From assembly GCF_030272615.1 (NCBI RefSeq), contig NC_081413.1:720023867-720083866 (forward strand): a stretch of 60,000 bases of DNA, in the 5' to 3' direction. The translations under genes were made by a program, and so were the position numbers. This DNA comes from Cryptomeria japonica (lineage: Eukaryota > Streptophyta > Pinopsida > Cupressales > Cupressaceae). Below, piece after piece: positions 24,600-34,654 of the stretch (positions within the stretch are counted from its first letter, which is position 1; each line of letters opens with the position of its first letter). The notes beneath the pieces are model-generated. The model worked only from the letters and a program-made list of their open reading frames with translations. It made no database searches and was not told where the DNA came from.

Positions 24600-25598
24600 A
24601 TAATAACAGTTCTTCTAATTCTTACACTTTCAATTAGGCTTGCAAGGCTTACCATACTTCTCATGCTTCTCATATCTATCATTTCTATCATGCTTATCAA
24701 ATTTATCATGCCTATCATATTTAGACATTCTCTTTGGGCACCTAGAAGCAAAATGTCCTATCTTATTGCAAGAGAAACATTTCAAAGGTAATTTTCCATC
24801 ATACTTATCGGCTCCCTTACGCAATCTCTGGGCAATCAATGCTTCAAGCTCTTCTAATTCTCTTTATTGATGTTCCATCTCTCTTCTCTCTCTTTCATAT
24901 TTGGATATTCTGCATTCTTTAGGGTCATACTTCAGTTTTCTGGATGCAAATGCTCTAAATGTTATCTCAGATTTTCCATGTGATTCACCAAATTCACTCA
25001 GTTCAAATGTAGCAATCTTTCCAACCAACATGTCTCTTGTCACAGTAGGCACACTCTAGATCTCATCAATAGAAGCTACCTCATGTTTGTAAGCATGAGG
25101 CAATGATCTCAGCACCTTAGCAACAATTTCATCTTCTTCAAGGGTTCCACCGACACATCTAATACCTAGAACAAGTTTATTCACCTTATCCATGAAGGTG
25201 TTTATGTTCTCATCTTCTCTCATCTTCAACATCTCATATTTCCCTTACAAACTCTGCAACTTAGCAACTTTTACTTGTTTATCTCCTTCATACAAGGTTT
25301 CAAGCTTCTCCTAGATCTCATGTGCAATCTGAAGTCCCATTACATTAGTCATCTCTAAATCAGTCAAGGCACTCAGCAATGCTTCCTTGACTCTAATGTT
25401 ATTTAAAGCTTCTTTGATCTCATCAATATTAATCGGTCAATTCTGAGAAATAGAATAGACATTCTTTGTAATCTTTCTCTAATCTTCTCCAAGTGATCTC
25501 AAGTGCACTTCCATCAGGTTCTTCCATATAGCATAGTTACTTCCATCAAATATCAGACTCTCCTTCTTAAATATAACACTTCCACTTCCATTTGCCAT
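24600..25598 (-). pseudogene. Copia A gag, frameshifted and with stops
   Basis: The ATG at 25598 (minus strand) starts MANGSGS, 45 bp after the primer site. The reading continues with FDGSNYAIWKNLMEVHL and GGTLEEDEIVAKVLRSLPHA (about 25100-25150), typical Copia gag. The zinc knuckle CFSCNKIGHFASRC is at about 24730-24775, intact. After it lies a run of Lys, Tyr, Asp and His repeats (24650-24720). Stops and shifts occur near 25440, 25310, 25055 and 24870, so there is no functional product. Confidence 0.85.
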
Positions 25599-25641
25599 CC
25601 CGAATCTCCTCAAGCAGTTAATATTCTTTTGGATGATCTAT

Positions 25642-25652
25642 CTTTGATGCCA
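25642..25652 (-). other. Degenerate primer binding site of Copia A
   Basis: Minus-strand TGGCATCAAAG, two bases after the LTR end. It differs at two places from the standard TGGTATCAGAG. Confidence 0.75.
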
Positions 25653-25654
25653 AT

Positions 25655-26977
25655 TGTTGGCAACAATAATGAAGGAAGACTGAGAGGGCCAGCTAAATTA
25701 GTTTTCACCGAATCAACAAACTTAATCACAAATACAAAACAGATAAACTACAAAAATAACATAGATAATAAAAATGATAGCACAACTCACAACACCAAGA
25801 TTTTGACGTGGAAAACCCAGTTAAGGGAAAAACCACAATGGGAACCTACCAACAATAAGATGATACTTTGAAGTAGTATGCGTAAATATTACAATGGGGA
25901 ATGCACATGCATTCAAGCACACTACCTAGAGCTCACTGCTCAAAATAAGATGACTTAGAAAGATCCAACCCTTAGGGAAGATTCATTACCTTACAATAAT
26001 GATCGAACTACAATCTGGATTACATGAACTGCAAATATAGCATCTCCTTACGCCCGATGACAGTTCCGGTTAAGCACATTTGTCTACCCTGCAACAATCT
26101 CTGTCAAATATCTATACCGAAGGATGAATTATCCTAAGCACACATACACTTCTCTCTAACAATGTAGACACTACACCACTACCCCAATTACATGACTAGG
26201 TCACCTATTTATACAATTCATCAACCTTAACAACAAGGTCGGCTAAACCCTTAACTGATAATTATAAAATTGCATCTAACGATACAAAGATCGACCACCA
26301 GACCAATATAATGATATACATGACATAACATTACCCTAAATCAAATTCGCAAGCACTCATCTCCATCGAAAATCTCGCCAAGATCAACCACAACACGCTA
26401 CACCACCAGTAATACCACACAACATGAAGAACATCACCGATTGAGCAAAATCACCAAGAAATTGCACAACAATCAATGTGGATCATTAAAACAAGTAGGA
26501 AACAATCAGGAAATATCGGCAAGCACGTTAGAGTCATCAGCAATAGTTGCACCAACGCCACTTATCAAATCTTCATCGATCAACATTCGAACCTCAAGAA
26601 TACTCAATCAACAGAAACTGTCACGAAGAAAAGATAAATCGTGGAGCACCAAATCACGAACCATCTGAAATGAAGATACACAAGACTATCCCAAATAATC
26701 TCCCAAAAACAGCTCAAGATCTGATCACACCAAAATATACTGGAGGAAATACTGAACTTTACAAAGCACTGATCAGAAAAACAAACTGCAAACCGGATCA
26801 CATAATATGATCAATCAAGCTTCTCGGATCACCAAAATCAATACAAAAGAATATGATGATACTAGAGATACTTCATACACCAAACCATGATCCCAATAAA
26901 CCAATATGCAATCATCGGAGCAGGAATATGTTGACATCAATGACAACAACATATCCTAGCAACAGCAATGTTCAATA
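25655..26977 (-). repeat. 5' LTR of Copia A
   Basis: 1323 bp, uninterrupted copy of the LTR at 11843-14380. It shows the empty site of the solo LTR at about 25898-25910. On the plus strand it begins TGTTGGCAAC and ends TTCAATA. Confidence 0.92.
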
Positions 26978-27085
26978 GGAATAGCGATTTGTCTAAGTCA
27001 AACCCCGGTTTGAAATCAAATTTGAAAGAAACACTACAAATACTTGAAATAAATGATGGAAAGGTGTACCTTCAAATCTGCAATA

Positions 27086-27107
27086 GATGATGATGATGAT
27101 GATGATG
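27086..27107. repeat. (GAT)n microsatellite
   Basis: About seven GAT units. Confidence 0.9.
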
Positions 27108-27168
27108 CTTCGCTTCTTAGATGTAATCACATATGTTGTATGAAATGGCATGCATATGGCAAAACCCT

Positions 27169-27174
<6 letters not shown>

Positions 27175-27210
<36 letters not shown>
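27175..27210. repeat. (CA)n microsatellite
   Basis: About eighteen uninterrupted CA units. It creates spurious long open frames on both strands. Confidence 0.95.
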
Positions 27211-27211
<1 letters not shown>

Positions 27212-27684
27212 TTGCAAATGAATGATGTAATGTTGCTCCAATGGATAAATGAAGAATATGTAGCCTTGAGGAATGCTTGATGATGAATGTTTGAATGTAG
27301 TCTCCTTGTCTTCTCCACTTTGTCATGTTATCTCTTATGATTAATGGATTGCAAATGAGAGGGGAAAATATCCTTATATACTTGTTTTTAATCAATTTTT
27401 CAATTTTCTGACATAGGACGATATGGGGAAGTAATTTCCCGCTCATATTTGAGATAGGGCCTAGGGGCCAGAATAGGTCCTAATTACGGAGGACCAGGGC
27501 ACCCTGGTTCTACCCTGATTTAGGCCAAGGACAAGGGGCTATGCAAGTTGTCAAATAAAAAAATGAAGTTTGGTTGCATAGGGGAGGCATAAACGGGTCC
27601 CGATCAAGCATGGGGATGAGACCGGAAAGTTGAGGGCCCAAAATGTGGTCAAAATTGCAAGGGGTACAATTTTAGGATGCTACA

Positions 27685-28889
27685 ATAGGTAATAATCTAA
27701 ACAGACAATTGAGATAGGTATGATGACCTTCTATACCTACTCTCTACTTATTTTACAAGGCGTAACTACCTTCTATTGATATACAATGAATTAAAACCAT
27801 GAGTGCTTTTAACCAGAAAAGATTTAACTTTAAACCAAAAAGTTTTAAAGGATAACTAATGCTTCAAAATTTTAGATATTAATAAATAAAATTAAATCTT
27901 ACAAACAATACTCACTTTCATCTCAAAGGATGATGGGGATTAGAAGAGAAAATTAAACATTTCAATAATTTAAACAACCACTGCTAGATCAACATCCATA
28001 CTGAGCTATATATTTCACAACAATGGGCTAAATGAATAGATTCCAATCACTTAGACACAAAGCAACAAAAAATACCAAAATAGCTATGCATTCAACATAA
28101 GAATAATGATATTCATATACCACAACACAAAGTCTCTGATTTTAGGAAACCATCTGGATAGTCTTCATTGAAGCATATCCAAGCAACTGCAAAACAAAAA
28201 CATCTACTTCTAACAACACAAAGTTTGCCAAAAGATGTCCTTATCACTGATCTTCTAATGTATATAGCTACCAGATCATAACTGTTTTAGAGAAGTAACA
28301 GTCTCTTGAAAAGACCATTTTACAAAGAACATAAAATATAACCCATCACATCATATGTGGCCCACTAGAGATTACAATTAAAAATGCCAAAGACTCCTAA
28401 GGCTATTCTACTTGCACCAACTCAAAATTAATAACCTCAATTGTTAAAGGGGAACTGGGTTCCTCTCAGCCACAAGTACTAGCTAAAGTTGAGTGTTGAG
28501 TATTTTTGCCTTTTCTTCTTCTACTAACATTAGGGTCACCATCATGTATTCACAAAACTCATTGTCAACCAAATAAAATGTCTTCTTGTGGGTCTTCCAT
28601 GAATTCCATGTCAGGATGAGTTACGGGAGAAATACCATCTCATGACAGCACCATCTTGGATTTCCCTTCTATAGCAAAAGATTCTCTTTCAGAATAAATT
28701 GTCTCAGGACAGGTTTTCTTGCTACAATAATCTCCTCTTGTAGATGTTGGTTATGATCTTTTTCTCACCGTTCCTCTTCTATTAAAGTGTCAACTACTCT
28801 TTTGTATTCTAAAAAAATTGTTCTTTCCTTCCAAGCTAACACGCACAATCTGGAAATGATATCACTCTACTCACTTTGTGGCCAATTTA
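27685..28889. other. Unassigned spacer
   Basis: Left of about 28400 it is AT-rich without recognisable content. From 28440 to 28880 the minus strand reads in places like worn coding DNA (short open pieces such as MEFMEDPQEDILFG near 28595), but stops are frequent and I recognise no family. Confidence 0.5.
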
Positions 28890-29823
28890 AGTTAGGCTTG
28901 AAGGAACACAAATGGACCACTAAGAGGGGGGTGAATCAATGCTAACAAAAACTTTCTAAACTAATCAAAGCTTTAATAATAGTAATCATAAACTATGAGC
29001 AAAGATATAAAACACATTCATACACACAAGGAAAACACATAACACAAGATGTACAAGGAAAACCCTTAGTGGGTAAAAGCTCCGTGAGAAATGTTGTTAG
29101 ATTCTATTACTCTAATCCAGCCTCACAATGAAAATATTTTGATTACTAATTTTATGGGCACCAACCCAAAGGAGCACCCACCCCTAATCTGAGCACCCAC
29201 TCAAATGATTACAATAATGATAAAAGTTACAATTTACAGAATGAGTATCTTGTTACAAATGATGTTTTGTAACTCACAGTATTTTCTATTCTTGAGATTG
29301 GTTTGGCTCTTTTTTCTCAAAGGTTTTGTTCTCTGCACCTTGCTATCTATTCATCTGCTCTTTTCTATCAATCTTTGATTTCTATCTTTTGTTCTCATCC
29401 TATCTCTTATCACTTCTCTCTGATTTCTTCTTTGTGTATATTTTCCTTACTTTTCCCCACTCTAGGTGTATTCCTTTTTGAGTTCTCCACACACTCTATT
29501 CTACCTTCTTTGCTTTGTGTTGTGTATATATTCTTTCTTTTTCTTCTTTGCACTATTTCATACACCACACACACACTCATGTTCTATTCTACCTCACTAT
29601 GTTCTCCATATTAATCTTCTCTTTCTTTTTACCACTTATCAACTTTCCCACCAAGAGTTGAATTGAATGCACTTCATGGTGTACAAGTTGATTTGATTCT
29701 TTGCATATTTCTTTCAGACAAATAGCCACCATCATTAAATGCATCCTCCATCCTCATATTATTCTTCTGTGTTTGGATTACTATACTTAGTAATCTTGGA
29801 TCCGATATCTTGGTTGCCTAACA
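28890..29823 (-). mobile_element. Probable solo Copia-type LTR
   Basis: The ends mirror each other as GTTAGGC (28891-28897) and GCCTAAC (29816-29822), and the right end is ACA. The left edge has A where TG would be expected. Inside, near the left edge, is AGAGGGGGGTGAATCA (28923-28938), the inverted form of the C-rich box near the 3' ends of the Copia LTRs here. Next comes GGAAAACCCTTAGTGGGTAAA, also like the LTR of element A. No clear target duplication: AATTT on the left against AATTG on the right. No internal element DNA adjoins. Confidence 0.55.
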
Positions 29824-31145
29824 AATTGTAGATCTTCTCGAGCGTCACACTGATCTTCTACCTACTATGTAGCTACAAGCCTTAAATTCATCCACCTCCT
29901 CAACTTTAATCACAATCATCAAATTGGATTGGACTGGTACGCATAGTTTTCAATGTATCTACATGGCTCTTCTATGTTAGCAATTTAGTCTCATCTATCA
30001 AAAAATAAAATTTGATTTGTTTCGTAAAGACCGCGTCTTTGACTTCTCCTTCATCATCGAGTTGCACTTGGTCAAATTCTACATCGACAACTTTTTAATC
30101 AACATCATCATACTCTTGAATAATCTTCGTGTTTTAACTATGTGCATCCCCTTGCGTTTCATGTGATCGTGCTAACACAGCACGTTATGTGCATAGTAGT
30201 TATGTAGGTGGCGTGGTGGTCCTTTGATCATTGACTGCGGAGTTACAAAAGCCATCTTCCATACCATTCAATAGTTTCTAGCTTGATCAAGGTGGGGTCC
30301 ACTTGTTTCTTCCTTACCACACAAGTTGCCAAAAATGGCACTACTTCCATCAGAGAGTTGGGCTATCGGGCACCTCTGGAATCATGGAACAACAAAATGT
30401 GTGTGCGCAAAAATCCTAAAAGTGAAATCGGTCGATATGGGACTTGTGAAGACCCCTTTGACACGATACTATCGGAGATCAGGGATCAGGTGGAATGAGA
30501 CTCGATGACTACCGAAACTAGTGGCTACACTTCCATCAGAGAGAGATTAACCAATAAATCAATGGTGGGGTACACATGTTGTAGGGTGCAGCATAAAATT
30601 AACCCGTGATGTTGCGATATCTGCAACGGTCTTCCCGCAGAATTGCAAAAGGTATGATGGCAATGAATTTTCTTCCTACGGGACTGCAATAACTAGCTTT
30701 TTTCCCCACAATACTACTAAAGACTTTGCAGTGATGGAGTTAAGACTTGCAGGAGTGTGGTAATCATCCTTTCTGATTTGAACAATCCTCCCATTCATCT
30801 GCATATGCCTTCTTCATCCAATTTCATAATCCAAGCCAACAAAATTCCTTGCCATGTTCATCCTTCTCGATTTGCATCTGTGTATGTTAACATCAATGAC
30901 AACTCAATGCCACCTCAATGCCAACAAGGCTGAGCTACAGGGAATTGGTTTGTATGAGGCAACACCATTCTGATTCAGAAAGGAATAATCCATGTTAAAA
31001 ACTTAGTTAAATTGGAATACATGGACTAACAATTTTGTGGCAATTCTATGTCTTTTCAGAGTGGTTACTGATATGTTACCTTGACCAACTTGGAAAACAA
31101 TAATGGATTTAGAAGTATTAATACCCTTAGTTATGAATTAGGCTT
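29824..31145. other. Unassigned spacer
   Basis: No gene or known repeat recognised. Segment 30160-30700 is less AT-rich than its surroundings, and the 14-mer CTTCCATCAGAGAG occurs twice (30344-30357 and 30530-30543). The last five bases, GGCTT, are the left target duplicate of the next element. Confidence 0.5.
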
Positions 31146-32817
31146 TGTGTGGGGGAAAAAGTGACACTAAGCAAACATGCCCTAATCTCACTTTCAATCA
31201 CACATTTGTGGAATACGAAAGAGCCTAGAGGTATCACACAATTGGCTACTTCTTTTTGTGGAAGAGAGAGCCACGGGCTACCTATTAGGATTTCTATTCC
31301 TTTGTTGCAATTGAAAGATAAAATGATGCAAGTTCAATCCCTAACCCCAAAGTGCAAGTATGAACTAATAACAAGATTGCACAATTGAACTTAAACAATG
31401 GAAAGTTGTAAACACAAGGACAAGATAAGAATGTAAATGCGTACCCGGTGTTAAAATCTGAGTGAAAATGTTCGGGACGGGGGCGTGGGCGCCACTGTCC
31501 TGATTCTGCCCCTGAAACTGCTCTGGAAACTGTTGTTTTGCAACCTGGAAAGCTGTCAAAAATGCTGAAAACTGCTGTCTGTCAGGAGGACCAGGGCACC
31601 CAGCGCCCCTGTCCCAGGGACCAGGGCACCCAGCGCCCCTGTCCTAGCAGCACCAGGGCGCCCCACGCCCCTATCCTGGTCTTTTTCTCTGCAATTTGGT
31701 GTGTTGTTCTGTCTCAATCTGCTTCTTTCGGATCTGCAACTTGCGGAGTCGTCTGAATCCCGAAATCTGCAATTATATCTGAAAAGGTGTTTTGGGCGGC
31801 TATATAGGGTTTTGCCTTAGTCAAACCCCCGCTTTGGTGATTTCCACCTCCATGAATAGCCAAGTTGTATTGTAAAAGTAGTGTGTGCAGACCTTGTGTG
31901 TGTGCAAGATCCTAAAATGCAAGTAAGCAAGCTAGAGCAACCTAGAAAGTAAACCCTAATTGCTTGTAAATGATAATGTAAATGCTCCAAATCAAGATGT
32001 AAAGAGATCTAAAGCATGAATACAAGTGATATAATGAGGCTTATGCAAAGACATGAAAACCACATGAAATCATACCCAACCCCAAGGGAGGGGTACAAGC
32101 CAATCTTCAGTCGGTAATCTCCTATTGTTCTTCAATGTCTTAAAAGCCCTAAATGGATGAATGAAATTGATGGATGCTTGATGGATGGATGTTGAATGTT
32201 GTTAAGTCTTCAAAGATCTGCTCTTTCACTGCATAGAAGGCCCTTGAAACCAAAAATCTCTGGATCCTTTCTAATGAAGAAAGAGAGCTCTTATGTATGA
32301 AACCCTAGGTCTTAATTTCAACTTTTGGCCGACCTAGAGATTGAATATCCCGCCAATTTCTTGGGGTTAAGCTTTATTTTATGATTGGAACGCGCTCCTA
32401 AAATTTCGGAAAAAATGTCCGAGACCATGTGCACGCCGGGCACCATGGTCCCGACAACTTTTCACCAAATTTTCAGGGCCGTCGGATATGATGATTTTAG
32501 AGAGAATCCAAAAGTTACAGGTGATTTCGAGATGTTTTGACCCCCGAAATCAAGCCCCCAAGTTCAAAATAGGACCTAATTAGGGTTTTTGATTAAATGA
32601 TGTATTGGAGGAATAAAATGAAAAGGGCACACTTTAATGAAAGGGCCCAACTTTATGATGTGGAAGATGATGAAATAGGACCTTAGACCTAATTAATTTA
32701 ATTAATTAAGTGCTAAAGGGGAAATGCAATGCAAAATGCAAAATGCACCAAGGCGGGTGCTAAACTAGGTGTGAAATTGTACCACCCTAGCAAGTGCGTA
32801 CAATTTACGACGCTACA
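31146..32817 (-). repeat. 3' LTR of RT-less element copy 2
   Basis: 1672 bp, TGTGTGGGGG ... GCTACA on the plus strand. Contains three units of a GC-rich 30-bp minisatellite at 31590-31680. A minus-strand CCTATATAGC lies at about 31798-31808. Confidence 0.94.
31590..31680. repeat. GC-rich LTR minisatellite, three units
   Basis: Units of about 30 bp with core CCAGGGCACCCAGCGCCCCT at 31590-31619 and 31620-31649, and a diverged third at 31652-31680. The right LTR has only two units (38648-38707). Confidence 0.9.
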
Positions 32818-32837
32818 TTTAGCCCCCACTTTAGCGG
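32818..32837 (-). promoter_or_regulatory. Polypurine tract of RT-less element copy 2
   Basis: Minus-strand text AAAGTGGGGGCTAAA directly before the 3' LTR, the expected plus-strand primer. Confidence 0.8.
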
Positions 32838-34654
32838 TCATATGAACACTACGTGCATATGCAAGCTAAAGTACAGAAAAGTAAACATTATTTGAAAAAA
32901 GGATATATCCATAAGTCTGTCGAACGAAGCCCCCAGCGGTATCTGCAGTACACAGTTAGGAACCGCACCCTACAAAACACACGTTAGATCACAAAATCAC
33001 CTAATGCTTACTAAGGAAGGTGATGAAAATTCGAGGGTAGCTATATGCCCCCCCCTGTTTCGGCTTGCTAATTTTAGTGAGTTGAAACAGGGTATCATGT
33101 TTACCACTTCGAATTGTTAAAGAATATTGATGACAAATGCTCACAAGAAGATTTGATATGAGATCAAAAACTAATGGAGAATCATTTGGTAAGGAAGAGG
33201 AAAAAATCTCAATTCCAACACAACAAAGAGTGTGAGGATTTGAGAGTTCTCTAACACAAGATGAAGGATGTAAATGGAAACAAAATGCAAAGAGAAGAAA
33301 AGAAAGGAAAAAAGCATGAATACACACATTGGTGATCCATGAGAAGAATAGTTAGAGAGAAAACATGGACTTCTCGCCCCTAGATCTTGTCTAGGTGATC
33401 CATGGGAAAAAGGACATGGAAAACTAGCCCCTAGAGTCTGTCTAGGTGATCCATGTAAGGGAGGAGAGTGAGAAAGTCTAGCCTTATGCCGCTAGTTCCA
33501 CTCAACCTCGTGCATGTGTGTGTAAGGGAGGTTAGAAGCACCTCATAGGAGTCTATGCCCGAGTATGCTACAACCTATATATGTATAGTACAAAAGCGTG
33601 ACATCTCTCTCTAAGAGTCTGTGCTCTGGTTCCGAGAATAATCACTTTGCATAAAAGAAAAATGGAGACATCTCGCTCTAAGAGTCTGTGCTCTGGTTCC
33701 GAGAATGACCCATTGCTCAAAAAATGTAATGTTTATGTCATAAGCAAAGTAGAACAAGGATACCTACCTTCATCACAAAAGAAGATACCCCAAAAATGCA
33801 ACAATGTCATAGATCCAAGCAAGGGAGTTTTGCACTCTTTAAGCAAGGATAAGATAGTTGAAAAGGGGATATCTTGTAGTATGTGTAAAGGAGATCTTTA
33901 GAGGAGAAGAGATCTTTGTACAAAAGATACCTATCCCCGAGAGGAATTGTCTTAGACAAATATAACATCTTCTAGAATAATACAAAGAAGAGAATAAGAA
34001 TGCAATACTTCCTTCTTTTGTGAGGTGAAAGTGATTCTTAATGAAGGATGACACTTTTTTAACCCAATTGGGAGAGTGAATTCATTATGGATGTAGTTTG
34101 CCAAGTGCAAAAGAGGTTGTAGTCAAGGGCTTACACCCCTTGTAAGAGAGAATCCTTGAACAAACAACAACAAATGCATACAAGGAATAACATCAAGTAA
34201 TAAAGTTCACACCATCCACAAAATAGGAAAAATTGGATCCTTAGAAAAAAATAAGGAAAGATCATTGCCTCCCAAGGATAAGGACAATGAGAAGGACTTA
34301 CACAATCTTCTAGGGAGAGATTTAGACATAAGCAAAATGTACTACATACTCACATGAGTTCATGCGAGCAAGACATTAGTGTATGTAAAATGCTCCTCAC
34401 AAGAAGTGGGTAGGATAAGAAAGAGAATACACATCTTCTCCCATATCTAGAAAAAGAGGATTCTAAAGAAAAGATGATCAATATTTCCACACTATTACCC
34501 CATAGGAACAAGAGATAACATAGAAAAATTAGGCTATTATGTTGCTTCAAAAATATGATTGCACTTGAAATTGTACCATCATGAATGACAATGAGCCCCC
34601 AGTAAATGAGCTACCAATGTCACATAATGATGAGCAACATAATAGCCATTAATG
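32838..34654 (-). repeat. Non-coding 3' internal region of RT-less element copy 2
   Basis: No ORF of note. It holds two short tandem arrays: 33334-33396, 33397-33447 and a partial third (each opening GATCCATG and containing GCCCCTAGA...GTCTAGGT), and 33601-33667 with 33668-33721 (ACATCTC...CTCTAAGAGTCTGTGCTC). The same region in copy 1 is 1 to about 1170. Its function is unknown; it may hold packaging or recombination signals. Confidence 0.7.

Larger units (their letters stand above)
11843..26977 (-). mobile_element. Ty1/Copia LTR retrotransposon A, full-length, carrying two further insertions
   Basis: The boundaries are fixed by GGAAT at 11838-11842 and 26978-26982. The element reads right to left: 5' LTR 25655-26977, primer site 25642-25652, gag from 25598, pol down to about 14700, polypurine tracts 14556-14381 and 3' LTR 11843-14380. 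Two younger insertions split it: a solo LTR in the 3' LTR (12105-13336) and Copia B in RT (15842-22570). Without these it is about 7.2 kb. The LTR tips have each lost one base of the usual TG...CA (TATTGG at 11843, TTCAATA at 26971-26977). The coding parts resemble B and C but the LTR is of another family. Confidence 0.93.
1..27684 (-). mobile_element. RT-less LTR retrotransposon, copy 1 (nest host), left end outside window
   Basis: This is the outermost layer of the nest. Its own DNA is 1-2152, 9677-11354, 11355-11842 and 26983-27684; the rest is inserted Copia DNA. Stretches 1-1170 and 1677-1740 align by eye with 33700-34680 and 35370-35430 of the intact element at 31146-39846, for example the shared text around 1021-1120 and 34541-34635. 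Its primer-site region (11338-11354) is identical in form to 38183-38203. The LTR sequence differs from that of the second copy. The coding part is only about 1.2 kb against 3.2 kb in the intact copy and has no protease or G-patch remnant that I can read, so it is an internally deleted or differently built relative. The element runs leftwards; its 3' LTR lies before the window. Confidence 0.8.
26983..27684 (-). repeat. 5' LTR of RT-less element copy 1, second part
   Basis: Continues the LTR cut at 11842. It contains (GAT)n and (CA)n microsatellites. A minus-strand TATATAAG (plus 27373-27380) is a possible promoter. A perfect palindrome ACCAGGG-CA-CCCTGGT is at 27493-27508. The LTR ends GCTACA at 27684, the same end as the left LTR of the intact element (32812-32817). 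Confidence 0.72.

Noticed and set aside
27117-27446. 109-residue minus-strand frame with a long Cys/Val run
   Set aside because: The run is the (CA)n microsatellite read as protein; no other support.
29303-29614. 103-residue frame rich in Phe, Ser and Leu
   Set aside because: Pyrimidine-rich low-complexity text inside the probable solo LTR.
31538-31756. 72-residue frame with PCPRDQGTQRPCP-like repeats
   Set aside because: It is the GC-rich minisatellite of the LTR in one frame, and the unit number changes in the other LTR (38581-38784).
33334-33721. Regular short repeats as a CRISPR array
   Set aside because: Only two or three long, unequal tandem units with no unique spacers, inside a eukaryotic element.
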